A stretch of 41,253 bases of DNA from an uncultured Collinsella sp. (lineage in GTDB: Bacteria; Actinomycetota; Coriobacteriia; Coriobacteriales; Coriobacteriaceae): NCBI GenBank assembly GCA_902495155.1, contig CABUWD010000004.1, positions 1 to 41,253 of the forward strand. The letters run 5' to 3'. Positions 8,056 to 17,656 of this stretch are shown one piece after another. Every line of letters starts with the position of its first letter. Within the stretch, counting starts at the first letter, position 1. The notes beneath the pieces are model-generated. The model was not told where the DNA came from, did not search any database, and saw nothing but the letters and a program-made list of their open reading frames with translations. Position numbers and translations under genes: made by a program.

Positions 8056-8454
8056 ATGGCCCCGGACGTGATGGAGGCGGCGAAGGCCGCCATAGAGGCC
8101 CTGGGCTACGGCCCGGTGCTCCTCACCCGCCTGGCAGCATCGCGCGGCCACGACGACGCGGTGGTGCTGAGGCCCATGCCCACGGCCGACGCGGTGCGCC
8201 ACATGGACGGCACCCGCCGTGTCGGATACGTGCTGCAGGTCATCGTGAAGGACACCTCCGAGGCCAAGGCCATGGGCGACGCCTACGACCTGGCCGACGC
8301 GTTGGACGGGGCCGACCTGTCCTCGCCCACAGGCTCCTACGGCTTCACCAGCGCGGCGCTGTACACAGAGCCGCAGGAGATAACGCCGCCGGAGGGCGGG
8401 CCGTACCTGTGGGAGTTCCGAATCAAAGCGACCATAACCATAGAGAAGGGATAA
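8056..8454 (+). CDS. tail terminator / minor capsid protein (Minor_capsid_3-like)
   Basis: 132-aa protein starting two bases after the previous stop. The segments TRRVGYVLQVIVKDTSEAKAM and YLWEFRIKATITIEK give the alternating beta pattern of tail-terminator proteins. It is placed where that protein normally sits, immediately before the tail tube gene. Function is assigned by synteny and fold character. Confidence 0.65.
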   Translation: MAPDVMEAAKAAIEALGYGPVLLTRLAASRGHDDAVVLRPMPTADAVRHMDGTRRVGYVLQVIVKDTSEAKAMGDAYDLADALDGADLSSPTGSYGFTSAALYTEPQEITPPEGGPYLWEFRIKATITIEKG

Positions 8455-8456
8455 CG

Positions 8457-9173
8457 ATGGCAAAGAACCAAGACCTGGGCTTCGCGCCCAACTACATGAG
8501 CGCGCTGGAGATCGACACTACGCCAGACGCGGCCAGCCCCACGTGGGCCATCTTCTCGCGCGGCATCACCGAGGTGAAGCCGACCACCAACGAGACCACC
8601 GAGACCAAGGACTACTACGACGGCTACGGCACTCCCACCGACAAGGTGAAGAGCGTGCAGCCGCAGTACGAGGTCACAGGCGACCGCTGCTACGGCGACC
8701 CCGCGCAGGACTTCGTTGCCAGCCTGGCGCTTGAGACCGGCGAGGGCCGCACGGGCCACTTCCGCCACACCGACCCCAACGGCGACGTGGTGGAGGGCGA
8801 CTGCACCTACCTGGGCCTGACCGTCGGCTCGCAGCAGGGCGCGGCGTCCGACCCCGGCGCGTTCTCCTGCACAATCTCGGGCGCTGGCGCTATGCGCTAC
8901 ATCCCCGCCAACAAGCTCAAGCAGCCCACGGGCGTCACCTGCACCGCGCTGACCGGCCCGGCCGTGGGCAAGTCCATGAAGCTCGCGCCGACCGTCACGC
9001 CCGCCGAGGCGAACGCCAAGTGCTTCTTCGCATCGGGCAACACCGACGTGGCCACCGTCGACAGCGACGGCAACGTGACGGGCGTAGCCGCAGGCGAGGC
9101 GGTCATCACCGTGCGCTGCGCGTCCAAGCCGAGCATCTGCACGCAGGTGAAGGTCACCGTGGCGGCGAAGTAG
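8457..9173 (+). CDS. major tail protein with C-terminal Ig-like (Big2) domain
   Basis: 238-aa tail-tube subunit. Residues 1-150 form the tube domain (NYMSALEIDTTP, TTNETTETKDYYDG, QPQYEVTGDRC). Residues about 155-238 form a bacterial Ig-like group 2 domain, shown by VTPAEANAKCFFASGNTD followed by VATVDSDGNVTGVAAGEAVI. Such add-on domains decorate the tail exterior and may bind carbohydrate weakly; that is known for other phages and inferred here. ATG 8457 has GAAGGG upstream. A strong terminator follows at 9209. Confidence 0.88.
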   Translation: MAKNQDLGFAPNYMSALEIDTTPDAASPTWAIFSRGITEVKPTTNETTETKDYYDGYGTPTDKVKSVQPQYEVTGDRCYGDPAQDFVASLALETGEGRTGHFRHTDPNGDVVEGDCTYLGLTVGSQQGAASDPGAFSCTISGAGAMRYIPANKLKQPTGVTCTALTGPAVGKSMKLAPTVTPAEANAKCFFASGNTDVATVDSDGNVTGVAAGEAVITVRCASKPSICTQVKVTVAAK

Positions 9174-9208
9174 CCGCAGGCGACACCAGACATAACCTCC
9201 TGGACATG

Positions 9209-9243
9209 GGGGCGCGGGCTAGTGAGCGGCCCGCGCCCCTTTT
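9209..9243 (+). terminator. intrinsic terminator after tail tube gene
   Basis: Perfect 11-bp G/C-rich stem GGGGCGCGGGC / GCCCGCGCCCC (9209-9219, 9229-9239) with a 9-nt loop, then TTTTC. A terminator after the tail tube gene would help keep this abundant protein in excess over the tape measure genes. Confidence 0.85.
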
Positions 9244-9281
9244 CTATGCCCGACGCTCACCGCTCACGAAAGGGGCAACAA

Positions 9282-9785
9282 ATGGAACTTCTGAAAAACA
9301 TCCGCGCGTACGAGGACGTGTTCTTCGAGGACCCCGAGGAGAACCCCGACACGCCGCGCTTCCGCGTGTGGTTCGACGACAAGCACATCGAGGAGTACCT
9401 GGCCAAGGTCGGCAACGCCATCGACCGCGCGCAGGCCAACGAGCAGATGGCCCGCGAGGCCGACACCCCCGAGAAGGCGGCCGAGGCCAACGCCGCGCAG
9501 GCCCGCCTCATGAAGCGCACCATCTCGGCGTTCATCGGCACCGAGGGCTGGGAGCAGCTGCTCGCGTGGATGGGCGGCGACGAGGGCCCCATCGCGCCCG
9601 AGGAGAACATCCGCATCCTGGGCGAGGTCTTCGCCACGTTCCTCAACATGTTGGCGCGCCACGCGACCAGCGAGCAGCTGATGGCGTGCGGCCTTGCATA
9701 CAGCGAGCGCGCCGATCAGGTCCAGGCGCTCAACCGCGCCCAGCGCCGCGCCAAGGCCAAGCGCAAGAAGAAGGGCGGCAAGTAA
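9282..9785 (+). CDS. tail assembly chaperone (gpG-like)
   Basis: 167-aa protein located between the tail tube and tape measure genes, the standard place for the chaperone that coats the tape measure during tail assembly. It is mostly helical and acidic, with a strongly basic end (RAQRRAKAKRKKKGGK). AAAGGGG precedes ATG 9282. The next gene starts inside its last codon (TAATG). I saw no clear slippery heptamer for the programmed frameshift used by some phages. Confidence 0.7.
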   Translation: MELLKNIRAYEDVFFEDPEENPDTPRFRVWFDDKHIEEYLAKVGNAIDRAQANEQMAREADTPEKAAEANAAQARLMKRTISAFIGTEGWEQLLAWMGGDEGPIAPEENIRILGEVFATFLNMLARHATSEQLMACGLAYSERADQVQALNRAQRRAKAKRKKKGGK

Positions 9786-10441
9786 TGCTGCCAGCCGCGC
9801 TCACGGCCGAGCGGGTGCGGCTGCCCGACGGCACGAGCGCCACGCGCTACCCGTGGAACGGCGAGGAGGTGCTGGTGCGCGACGACGCGCTCACGATCAT
9901 CCGCGTCATCGAGGTGCTGACCGACGAGGGCAAGTCCGACGACCAGCGCCGGGACGAGTTCCTGGCGCTGTTCTTCGTGGACTGGGCGGACGCGTGGTGC
10001 GCATGCGACTACGACGCCGCCGAGTTCGTGCGGATGCGCGACGCGGCGGTATGGGACATGTGCGGACTCGACCTGACCGGCGACCGCCCGCACGAGACCC
10101 CGCTGTGGGACTTGGAGGAGGACGCGGCGCGCATACGCACCAGCTTCCGCCAGGCCTACGGCATCGAGTGGGACGAGGTGCGCGGTCGCATCAGCTTTGC
10201 CGAGTTCGTGGCACTCGTGGGCGGCTGCCCGCAGGACACGCCGCTCGGCGCGGCCATCCACTACCGCAACCCGGCGACCAAGCCGAAGCCAACCAAATAC
10301 AACAGGCAGGAGGTCGAGGCCTGGAACGCCGCCCACAAGGCGTTCGAACTCGGCAAAGGCCGCAGCTCACACGGCTCTGAGGAAGGAAGCGACGCGGCGA
10401 TGCGCGATGTGTTCGCCGCGCTCATGAGAGCGACGAGGTGA
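9785..10441 (+). CDS. Gp15-family tail assembly protein
   Basis: 218-aa protein resembling the bacteriophage Gp15 family, which sits just before the tape measure gene. Visible hallmarks are an early DDALTIIRVIEVLTDEGKSD, a WDLEEDAARIRTSFRQAYGI motif (the 'Y.I.aSF.q.YGIDL' type) and a SFAEFVALVGGCPQDTPLG segment. ATG 9785 overlaps the previous stop. Together with the previous gene it probably serves as the second tail chaperone, here as a separate gene. Confidence 0.75.
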   Translation: MLPAALTAERVRLPDGTSATRYPWNGEEVLVRDDALTIIRVIEVLTDEGKSDDQRRDEFLALFFVDWADAWCACDYDAAEFVRMRDAAVWDMCGLDLTGDRPHETPLWDLEEDAARIRTSFRQAYGIEWDEVRGRISFAEFVALVGGCPQDTPLGAAIHYRNPATKPKPTKYNRQEVEAWNAAHKAFELGKGRSSHGSEEGSDAAMRDVFAALMRATR

Positions 10442-10443
10442 GC

Positions 10444-13134
10444 ATGGACGGCAACGTCATCATCAAAGCGGTGCTCGACACCGTTGACGTATCCAAGAAC
10501 ATCAAGGCCCTGGAGCGCGACCTCCAGGGCATCTCCTGGAAGAACATAGCCGAGGGCGACGAGAAGGCCGCGAAGCTGTCGTCCTCGTTCAAGAAGGCCG
10601 GCACGGCCGCCACGGTGACGCTGACCGCGCCCGTGGTGGCCGCCGGCAAGGCCGTATTCGGCGTGGCCAGCGACTACGAGCAGGCCAACGCCCGCATAGC
10701 CGCCGCGTTCGGCGTGTCCGGCGAGGAGGCCGAACGTTTCAGCGGCATAGGCAAGCGCATATACGAGGGTGGCTGGGGCCAGTCCCTGGACGAGGTCAAC
10801 GATGCGCTGATCCAGTGCAAGTCCACCCTTCGCGACGTGTCCGACGAGGACCTGCAGACCGTCACCACCAACGCACTCATGCTGTCGGACACCTTCGGCG
10901 CAGACGTGAACGAGTCCATACGCGGCACCAACGCCCTCATGGAGGGCTTCGGGCTGTCCGCCACCGAGGCCAGCGACCTGCTGACGGCGGGCATGCAGCG
11001 CGGCCTGAACTATACCGACGAGCTGGGCGACAACCTGAGCGAATACTCCGTGCGATGGGGCGAGGCGGGAATGAGCGCCAGCGAGTACTTCTCGCTGCTC
11101 GAAGCGGGCACGTCCAACGGCGCGTACAACCTGGACAAGGTGGGCGACTACCTCAACGAGTTCCTGACGGCGCTGTCCGACGGCCGCATGGAGGAATCCA
11201 TCGGCTCGTTCAGCGAGGGCACGCAGGAGGTCTTCGAGAACTTCAAGAACGGCAGCGCCACCGCCGAGGACATGCTGCAGGCGGTGCTGGGCGACCTCAC
11301 GCAGATGCCAAACGAGTACGACAAGGCCGCGCTGGCCTCCACCCTGTGGTCCTCGCTGGGCGAGGACAATGCCATGGGCATGATCGAGTCCCTGGCGGGC
11401 GTGCAGGACAGCTTCGGCGACGTGGCGGGCGCTGCGCAGCAGGCCCAGGAGGCCGCCTCCGACAGCTTCGCCGTGAAATCGCAGGAGGCCATGCGCGAGC
11501 TGCAGGGCTCCATCGAGCCGCTGGGACAGCCACTTCTCAACATCGCCACCAACGTGGCGGGCGTCGTCAAGTCGTTCTCCGAGTGGTTCGCGGGCATCGG
11601 CGAGGGCGGGCAGACCGCCGTTCTCGCGATCGCCGCGATAGCGGCCGCCATAGGCCCGGTCCTGTCGACGGTCGGCACCGTCATAGACACCGTGCCCAAA
11701 ATCGGGGCTGCCTTCCAGGTGGTCGGCAAGCTGGGCACCGGCGCGCTGGGGCTCATAGCCGCCCATCCCGTGGTCGCGGCCATCGCCGCCATCATCGCCG
11801 CCGTGGTGCTGCTGTGGAACAACTGCGAGGAGTTCCGCGACGCGGTGACCGCCGTGTGGGATGCCGTGTGTGCCGCGTTCGAGGTGGCCACCCAGGTGGC
11901 GGGCGACGTGGCCCAAAGCGTCGGCGAGTTCTTCTCGCAGCTCGGCGAGACGCTGGGCGGCGTGTGGGACGGCATCTGCTCCACGGTGCAGGGGGCCATC
12001 GACGCCATATCCGGGTTCTTCCAAGGCCTGGCCGGCACCGCCTCGTCCATCTGGGACGGCATCTGCAACGTGGTGCAGGTCGCCGTGATGCTGCTGGGCG
12101 AGATTCTGAACCTGGCCATCGAGACGCTGCTCATACCCTGGAACTTCATCTGGGAGAACTTCTGCGAGCAGCTGACGGCGGCATGGGACGCAATCTGCAG
12201 CGCGGTGGGAAGCTACATCGACGCGGTGAGCCAGGTCATCACCGACGTGGTGACGGCGCTCTCCGAATGGTGGGGCGCGACGTGGGAAGGCATCAGCGGC
12301 ACCGCCAGCGCCATATGGGAGGCCATCTACGGCGCGGTGAGCGCATACATCCAGTACGTTAGCGACGTGATAGGCGCAGCCCTTTGGGTCATCCAGGGCG
12401 TGTGGGACACGGTGTGGGGCGCGGTGAGCTTCACCGCCTCCAGCATATGGAGTGCCATCAGCTCGGCGATATGCGCGGCCATCAATGCCATCAGCTCCAC
12501 CATATCGGCGGTGCTGTCGGCAATTCAGGCGGTGTGGGACTCCATATGGGGTGCCGTGAGCAGCACGGCGTCGAGCGTGTGGGGCGGCATCAGCTCCACC
12601 ATATCCAGCATCGTGAACGGCATCCGCGACACGATCTCCAGCGTGTTCAACGCCGCCAAGGACACCGTGAGCAGCGTGTGGAACTCCATCAAGAGCGCCA
12701 TCGAGACGCCGATACAGAACGCCCGCGACACCGTGCGCAACGTCATCGACTCCATCAAGGGGTTCTTCAACTTCTCGTGGTCGCTGCCCCACCTGAAGCT
12801 GCCGCACCTGTCCATCTCCGGCAGCTTCAGCATCGCCCCGCCGAGCGTGCCGCACTTCGGCATCGACTGGTACGCCAAGGGCGGCGTGTTCAACGGCCCC
12901 AGCGTCATCGGCGTCGGCGAGGCGGGCCCCGAGGGCGTGGTGCCGTTCAACGCGCGCGGCGCGCGCCCGCTGGCCGAGGGCATCGCCAAGCTGCTCGACG
13001 GCAAGGGCGGCGCGGCCCATGGCGACACGAACGTGACAATCAACCTGTACGCGACCGTGCGGGAGGAGGCCGACATCGAGAAAATCTCCCGCCAGATAGC
13101 CAAGGAAATCAAACGGCAGGAGTGCTTCGCATGA
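10444..13134 (+). CDS. tail tape measure protein
   Basis: 896-aa protein that sets tail length and is ejected with the DNA. It has an N-terminal helical domain with FKKAGTAATVTLTAPVVAAG, a TP901-like core (LMEGFGLSATEASDLLTAGM, GEDNAMGMIESLAG), hydrophobic segments at about 395-415 and 440-462, then a long Trp-rich repetitive section of 'VWDxIWxAVSSTxSSxWxxI' units (about 470-750). A C-terminal GGVFNGPSVIGVGEAGPEGVVPF motif ends it, typical of these proteins. ATG 10444 is preferred over GTG 10438 because GAGG at 10435 is then correctly spaced. Confidence 0.92.
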   Translation: MDGNVIIKAVLDTVDVSKNIKALERDLQGISWKNIAEGDEKAAKLSSSFKKAGTAATVTLTAPVVAAGKAVFGVASDYEQANARIAAAFGVSGEEAERFSGIGKRIYEGGWGQSLDEVNDALIQCKSTLRDVSDEDLQTVTTNALMLSDTFGADVNESIRGTNALMEGFGLSATEASDLLTAGMQRGLNYTDELGDNLSEYSVRWGEAGMSASEYFSLLEAGTSNGAYNLDKVGDYLNEFLTALSDGRMEESIGSFSEGTQEVFENFKNGSATAEDMLQAVLGDLTQMPNEYDKAALASTLWSSLGEDNAMGMIESLAGVQDSFGDVAGAAQQAQEAASDSFAVKSQEAMRELQGSIEPLGQPLLNIATNVAGVVKSFSEWFAGIGEGGQTAVLAIAAIAAAIGPVLSTVGTVIDTVPKIGAAFQVVGKLGTGALGLIAAHPVVAAIAAIIAAVVLLWNNCEEFRDAVTAVWDAVCAAFEVATQVAGDVAQSVGEFFSQLGETLGGVWDGICSTVQGAIDAISGFFQGLAGTASSIWDGICNVVQVAVMLLGEILNLAIETLLIPWNFIWENFCEQLTAAWDAICSAVGSYIDAVSQVITDVVTALSEWWGATWEGISGTASAIWEAIYGAVSAYIQYVSDVIGAALWVIQGVWDTVWGAVSFTASSIWSAISSAICAAINAISSTISAVLSAIQAVWDSIWGAVSSTASSVWGGISSTISSIVNGIRDTISSVFNAAKDTVSSVWNSIKSAIETPIQNARDTVRNVIDSIKGFFNFSWSLPHLKLPHLSISGSFSIAPPSVPHFGIDWYAKGGVFNGPSVIGVGEAGPEGVVPFNARGARPLAEGIAKLLDGKGGAAHGDTNVTINLYATVREEADIEKISRQIAKEIKRQECFA

Positions 13135-13844
13135 TATACAACGGCTTCGACTTCGCGCCGTGGTTCGACACCCGGCTCGTGACCCGCTCGCTGCTGCCCG
13201 AGTACGAAATCGCCACGCGCGACGTGCCCGGGCAGCCCGGCTCGCGCTTCATGCGCGCAGAGCTGAAACCCCTGACGATAGACGTGGCGGCGGCCTGGAG
13301 GGCGCGCCCCGCCGACGACATGGCGGCCCTTCGCCGCCTCATGGCCTCGCGCCTGCTGTGCCTCAAGGAGGCCGAGCTGTGGCTGGACGACGAGAGGCAC
13401 CTGGGCCTGCGCTACATGGCCGTGCTGACCTCGCCGGGCGCGCTCGACACGTTGTGGCACACCGGCGAGGCCACGCTGACGTTCACGGCATACGACCCCG
13501 TGGCCTACGGGGCCGAGGGGCGCGCAACCGTGTCGGGCACCTCGGGCGTGCAGGTGGGCGGGACGTTCCGCACCTACCCCACCGTGACCGTCAGGCCCGG
13601 CGGCAGCACGTCGGCGCTGCGGCTGACGAACATGGGCACGGGCGAGTTCGTGCAGATCGACAAGGCGGTGACGGCATCGAGCGCGGTGGTCATCGACATG
13701 GCCGCCCCGCAGGCCACGGTGGACGGCAGCCCCGCGCCCGTGACCTTCGAGAGTGACTTCTTCCCGCTGGAGCCGGGGGCCAACAGCCTCAAGCTGTCCA
13801 GCGGCACCGCGACGGTACAGTGGACGGAAAGGTACGTGGGCTGA
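13131..13844 (+). CDS. distal tail protein (Dit, siphovirus tail family)
   Basis: 237-aa protein forming the hexameric hub between tail tube and tip. It opens with YNGFDFAPWFDTRLVTRSLLP (the usual 'F.G...s..f.v..v.r....P' opening), carries VPGQPGSRFMRAELKPLTI and TFTAYDPVAYGAEG, and ends in an outer galectin-like beta domain. Length fits short Dit proteins. ATG 13131 overlaps the tape measure stop; its own stop overlaps the next start. Confidence 0.88.
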   Translation: MIYNGFDFAPWFDTRLVTRSLLPEYEIATRDVPGQPGSRFMRAELKPLTIDVAAAWRARPADDMAALRRLMASRLLCLKEAELWLDDERHLGLRYMAVLTSPGALDTLWHTGEATLTFTAYDPVAYGAEGRATVSGTSGVQVGGTFRTYPTVTVRPGGSTSALRLTNMGTGEFVQIDKAVTASSAVVIDMAAPQATVDGSPAPVTFESDFFPLEPGANSLKLSSGTATVQWTERYVG

Positions 13845-16396
13845 TGATTCTGTGGGCATGCGACCGCTGGGAGGCGTACAAGGGACCCATCAAGACGCTG
13901 TTCGAGTGCGAGGACACGCGCGAGGTCAACGGCGAGAACGCCCTGAGCATCACAACGCTGGCGCGCCTCGACAAGGGCGACCGCCTGGTGTGGCGCGACC
14001 TCAAGGGCCGCTGGCACGAGAACATCGTGGACGGCGTGGAGGAGGAGCGCGCAAGCGCGGGCATCCTCTACACGTACTACTGCCCGACCTCGGCGCAAAT
14101 CGAGCTCCTGGGCGACTACCTGGAGGACAAGCGCCCCTACGACGTGAGCGCCTACGCCGCGCTGGCCTCGGCGCTGTCCTCCTCGCGCTGGCAGGTCGGA
14201 ACCGTGGCCGACCTCGGGCAGGCCGGCACGAACTTCTACCACACCAACGCATGGGCGGCCATCCACGACGTGGCAGACACTTGGGGCGGCGAGCTGTCGT
14301 TCGAAATCCAGGTGAGCGGCACCAAGGTGACCGCACGCCGCGTGTGCATGGCCAAGCAGGTCGGCGAGGACAACGGCAAGCGTTTCACCTACGCCAAGGA
14401 CCTCGTGAGCGTCAAGCGCAGCGTGGACGAGGGCAACGTGTGTACCGCCCTGTACGGCTACGGCAAGTCCCTGCAGACCGCCGACGAGGACGGCAACCTG
14501 ACGGGCGGCTACGATCGCAAGCTGACCTTCGGCGGCGTGAACGGCGGGCAGAACTGGGTGGGGTCGGCCGACGCGCTGGCGCGCTGGGGACGGCCCGACG
14601 GCAAGGGCGGCAAGGCGCACGTGTTCGGCGACGTGGAGTTCTCCGACTGCGAGGACGCCGCCGAGCTGAAGAAGCTCACCGAGGCGCAGCTGGCGAAGTC
14701 GTGCGTGCCCACCGTGTCCTACACTGCGGACGCCGTGGCGCTTGCGCGCGCCGGCGAGGGCTTCGAGGGCGCGGACGAGGGCGACCTGGTGACCGTGGTG
14801 GACAAGGTGTACGACCCGCCGCTGCGCGTGCGCACGCGCATCACCAAGGTGGTGGAGGACCAGCTGCGCCCCGGCGAGGTCACCTACACGTTCGGCAACT
14901 ACCAGACGGTCGCCGAGCTGATGGCCGCGCAGAAGTCGGCCGCCAAGTCCACCGCCTCGACCATCCGGGCGACCGTGACCGAGGCCGTGAACGCCTCGAA
15001 CAAGGCATCGACCGGCAAATGGGGCGAGAGCCTGGCGGCCGCCGAGGAGCGCCAGAAGGCGTACGCCAAGGAGGTCGGCGGCGCCGCCCAGGACTACACC
15101 GACCAGATAAGGGACGAGCTGGACAAGGCACTCAAGGAGTACGCCGACAACGGGGACACCACGCTGGAGGAGGCGCTGAAGAAGTATTCCGACGACGGCA
15201 ACCTGACCCTGGACGAGGTGCTGCGCCTGTACACCGACACGTCGATAGAGCAAAGCGAGAGCGTGCTCAAGAAAATAGACGAGGCCAACAAGGAGTACCT
15301 GAAAGGCGTCACGGACAAGCTGGACGAACGGCTGACGAGCGCCGAGGGCGAGGTGGATGGTCTGCAGGAGCAGCTCGACCAGCTGCCGACGGATATCCGC
15401 AAGAAGATCGTGGAAATGCTCAACAGCGAGATAAACACCACGGGCGGCTGGGTGTACGAGGAGCCAGGCCAGGGCATCCTCGTGTACGACAAAAAGCCCG
15501 AGAGCGCCACCAAGTGCGTCAAGATAGGCGGCGGAATCATCGGCGTGGCCAACTCCAAGTACTCCAGCGGCGCGTGGAAGTGGCGCACGGCCATAACCGG
15601 CGACGGCGTGACCGCCGACGAGCTGACCACGGGCCGCATCAAAGGCGGGAACTCGTACTGGGACCTCGACAGCGGGGCCTTCTACCTGCGCGACGGCTCC
15701 ATCTTCATGACCGACAGCAACGGCAACAGGGTTTATATCAACGCCACCAACGGCTTCCAGATATACGACAAGAACGGCTCCATCATCGCGGGCACCGTGC
15801 TGGTGGGCAGCACCTCCATGTTCCGCTGCAACATGGTCGGCACGTCGTCAACCAACTACATCACCACCGGCACGACGACGAACAACCACCCGGGAGCGTC
15901 GTTCGTGAACGGCTCGACCGAGTACTGCACCATCGAGGCAGTCCACGCGAAGGACAGCCCCACGGCGAGCTCGACCGACGGCGTGGGCATGTCCGCCTGC
16001 GGCTACGGCTTCCTGGCAGTCAACCGCTACTACCGCCAGACGTGGCTGACGACCCCCTACTACGCGGGCTACATGAGCCATCCCGACGAGCAGCTGTACA
16101 TGAAGAGCGGCAACAACAACGCGGGCAGCTCGGCGTACGTGAAGCTGCAGGAGAACTCCAACAACTACGTGTACCTGGATAGCAGCCGCGCAGACATTGG
16201 GTCGTCGGGCACCGCCAGGATACTCGCCCCGAAGTTCGCCATAGGAACCAGTCCGAGCAGCGGCGGCACCTACGGGTACACGGGCTCCACGCAGTTCATC
16301 GGGTGCATCACCAACAACGGCAACAACTGGACGTGGGGCACCATCAACGTGGTGAACGGAATCATCACCGGCATGAGCAGCATCACGGGAAACTAG
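13844..16396 (+). CDS. tail tip protein (Tal / prophage tail endopeptidase family)
   Basis: 850-aa protein. The first about 370 residues match the prophage tail (Tal) hub: MILWACDRWEAYKGPIK, YTYYCPTSAQIELLGDYLE, KDLVSVKRSVDEGNVCTALYG (given in parts) and LVTVVDKVYDPPLRVRTRITKV. Residues 375-540 are a coiled-coil stalk (TVTEAVNASNKAS, QDYTDQIRDELDKALKEY). From about 540 the chain is Gly/Ser/Asn/Tyr-rich, likely a beta-structured fibre (GYTGSTQFIGCITNNGNNW). It probably contacts the cell surface next to the DGR target protein. No lysin catalytic motif was recognised. Confidence 0.85.
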   Translation: MILWACDRWEAYKGPIKTLFECEDTREVNGENALSITTLARLDKGDRLVWRDLKGRWHENIVDGVEEERASAGILYTYYCPTSAQIELLGDYLEDKRPYDVSAYAALASALSSSRWQVGTVADLGQAGTNFYHTNAWAAIHDVADTWGGELSFEIQVSGTKVTARRVCMAKQVGEDNGKRFTYAKDLVSVKRSVDEGNVCTALYGYGKSLQTADEDGNLTGGYDRKLTFGGVNGGQNWVGSADALARWGRPDGKGGKAHVFGDVEFSDCEDAAELKKLTEAQLAKSCVPTVSYTADAVALARAGEGFEGADEGDLVTVVDKVYDPPLRVRTRITKVVEDQLRPGEVTYTFGNYQTVAELMAAQKSAAKSTASTIRATVTEAVNASNKASTGKWGESLAAAEERQKAYAKEVGGAAQDYTDQIRDELDKALKEYADNGDTTLEEALKKYSDDGNLTLDEVLRLYTDTSIEQSESVLKKIDEANKEYLKGVTDKLDERLTSAEGEVDGLQEQLDQLPTDIRKKIVEMLNSEINTTGGWVYEEPGQGILVYDKKPESATKCVKIGGGIIGVANSKYSSGAWKWRTAITGDGVTADELTTGRIKGGNSYWDLDSGAFYLRDGSIFMTDSNGNRVYINATNGFQIYDKNGSIIAGTVLVGSTSMFRCNMVGTSSTNYITTGTTTNNHPGASFVNGSTEYCTIEAVHAKDSPTASSTDGVGMSACGYGFLAVNRYYRQTWLTTPYYAGYMSHPDEQLYMKSGNNNAGSSAYVKLQENSNNYVYLDSSRADIGSSGTARILAPKFAIGTSPSSGGTYGYTGSTQFIGCITNNGNNWTWGTINVVNGIITGMSSITGN

Positions 16397-16417
16397 ACCA
16401 GCGAGAGAGGAAACGGA

Positions 16418-16738
16418 ATGTTCTACCACCTTGTGCAGCAGCCCGAAGCGCCGCAGGCGCTCGACGGCGCGCCGAAGCCGCCCGAGGCGCTTCCGGTGTT
16501 CGAGTGCATCAGCGACCCGGCCACAGCGCGGGCCATCGTGGAATCGGAAGACGTATTCGAGTTCGACGGCAAGGGCGGCTTCACGCTCGTGTCCAGCCCC
16601 GTGGCCGTCATGGACGCGGAAGGCGGCGAGGCCAACGCCGTGGACTTCTCGGCGCTCACCGACGAGGAGATATGCGGGGTCCACAGAGCGCAGCCCGGCG
16701 ACATATCGCGGACACTTGCGGCCGAAGGAAAGGAATGA
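16418..16738 (+). CDS. small tail/baseplate-associated protein, unknown
   Basis: 106-aa protein between the tail tip and the baseplate upper protein. AGAGAGGAAACGG precedes ATG 16418. The N-terminus is Pro/Ala-rich; the middle has ATARAIVESEDVFEF and ALTDEEICGVHRAQPGDISRT. No family recognised. Position implies a tail component or fibre assembly factor. Confidence 0.65.
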   Translation: MFYHLVQQPEAPQALDGAPKPPEALPVFECISDPATARAIVESEDVFEFDGKGGFTLVSSPVAVMDAEGGEANAVDFSALTDEEICGVHRAQPGDISRTLAAEGKE

Positions 16739-16741
16739 GGC

Positions 16742-17644
16742 ATGGCAACGCACGAGCTTACGCTCAACCTCAAGAAGACCAACATAGCGCCGCCCGTCAT
16801 CACCGTGCACCAGGGCGACAGCGCCGAGGTCCTGAAGGCCGCCATCTACGACGGCGACAAGAAGGCGGCCCTGACGGGCTGCAAGGTGCACCTCATGGCT
16901 GCGAAGCCCGACCACACCTACGTGGAGCAGCAGTTCACGGGCATCAGCGACAACGTGGCCACCGTGACGGTCGACCCCGCCGTCTTCGGCGTGGCCGGGC
17001 TGCTCAAGGTGTGCTACGTGCGCGTGCGGAACGCGGCGGGGCTGGACGCCACCACCGAGAACGTACTGGTGAACGTGCTGCCATCGGCGAGCGCGTCGGG
17101 CGAGATATCCGGCCCGTACGTCGATGCGGTGGAGGCGATCATCGCGAACCTCGAAGGGCAGCTAGCCGACGTGAGCGCGCTGAACGCGCAGATGCAGAAG
17201 GCCGAGGCCTCCCGCGCGAGCGCGGAAAACCAGCGCGCCGCGAGCGAGAAGACGCGCCAGACCGCCGAAACCGGGCGCGCAGAGGCGGAGAAGAAGCGCG
17301 CCACGGCGGAAAGCGCCCGCGTCACCGAGGCGGCGCAGCTGAAGACGGCCTCGCAAGCCGCCACGGCTGCGGCAAACGGCGCGGCCTCGAACGCCGACGC
17401 GGCGGCCAACACCGCCCTGCAGATAGCCAACAGCGTGGCGCAGGGCAGCGCGGGCAGCTCGGACATGGCCAAGCAGAAGCAGCAGATAGCCGACCTGTAC
17501 GGCAAGCTTGCCGACTCCACGGACGCGTTCATCTACGACGACGGCACCGTGTACTGCCCCGCCTCCAAGGCCAGCGCATCGGGCAGCACCGTCACGTTCG
17601 GGAGCACCTGCACGGCGTCCGGCACAACCCTCAACCTCAAGTAG
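16742..17644 (+). CDS. baseplate upper protein (BppU N-terminal-like) with coiled coil
   Basis: 300-aa protein. Residues 1-110 are a beta domain of the BppU N-terminal type: HELTLNLKKTN, VITVHQGDSAEVLKAAIYDG, then VYVRV-like strands ending in ENVLVNVLPSASA. Residues 140-250 are an Ala/Glu/Lys-rich coiled coil (RAEAEKKRATAESARVTEAAQ), a trimeric stalk. A short C-terminal beta segment (YDDGTVYCPASKASASGSTV) follows. It likely anchors receptor-binding proteins, including the DGR target that follows 12 nt later, to the tail tip. That partnership is inference from gene order. Confidence 0.8.
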   Translation: MATHELTLNLKKTNIAPPVITVHQGDSAEVLKAAIYDGDKKAALTGCKVHLMAAKPDHTYVEQQFTGISDNVATVTVDPAVFGVAGLLKVCYVRVRNAAGLDATTENVLVNVLPSASASGEISGPYVDAVEAIIANLEGQLADVSALNAQMQKAEASRASAENQRAASEKTRQTAETGRAEAEKKRATAESARVTEAAQLKTASQAATAAANGAASNADAAANTALQIANSVAQGSAGSSDMAKQKQQIADLYGKLADSTDAFIYDDGTVYCPASKASASGSTVTFGSTCTASGTTLNLK

Positions 17645-17656
17645 AAAGGCAACGAA

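Noticed and set aside
9700..9790. Programmed frameshift joining the two tail-chaperone genes
   Set aside because: No clear slippery heptamer was found and the second gene has its own ATG overlapping the stop.
10261..13020. 919-codon open frame on the - strand opposite the tape measure gene
   Set aside because: Composition is that of an antisense frame in GC-rich DNA, with no start signal or family; the + strand tape measure gene is unmistakable.
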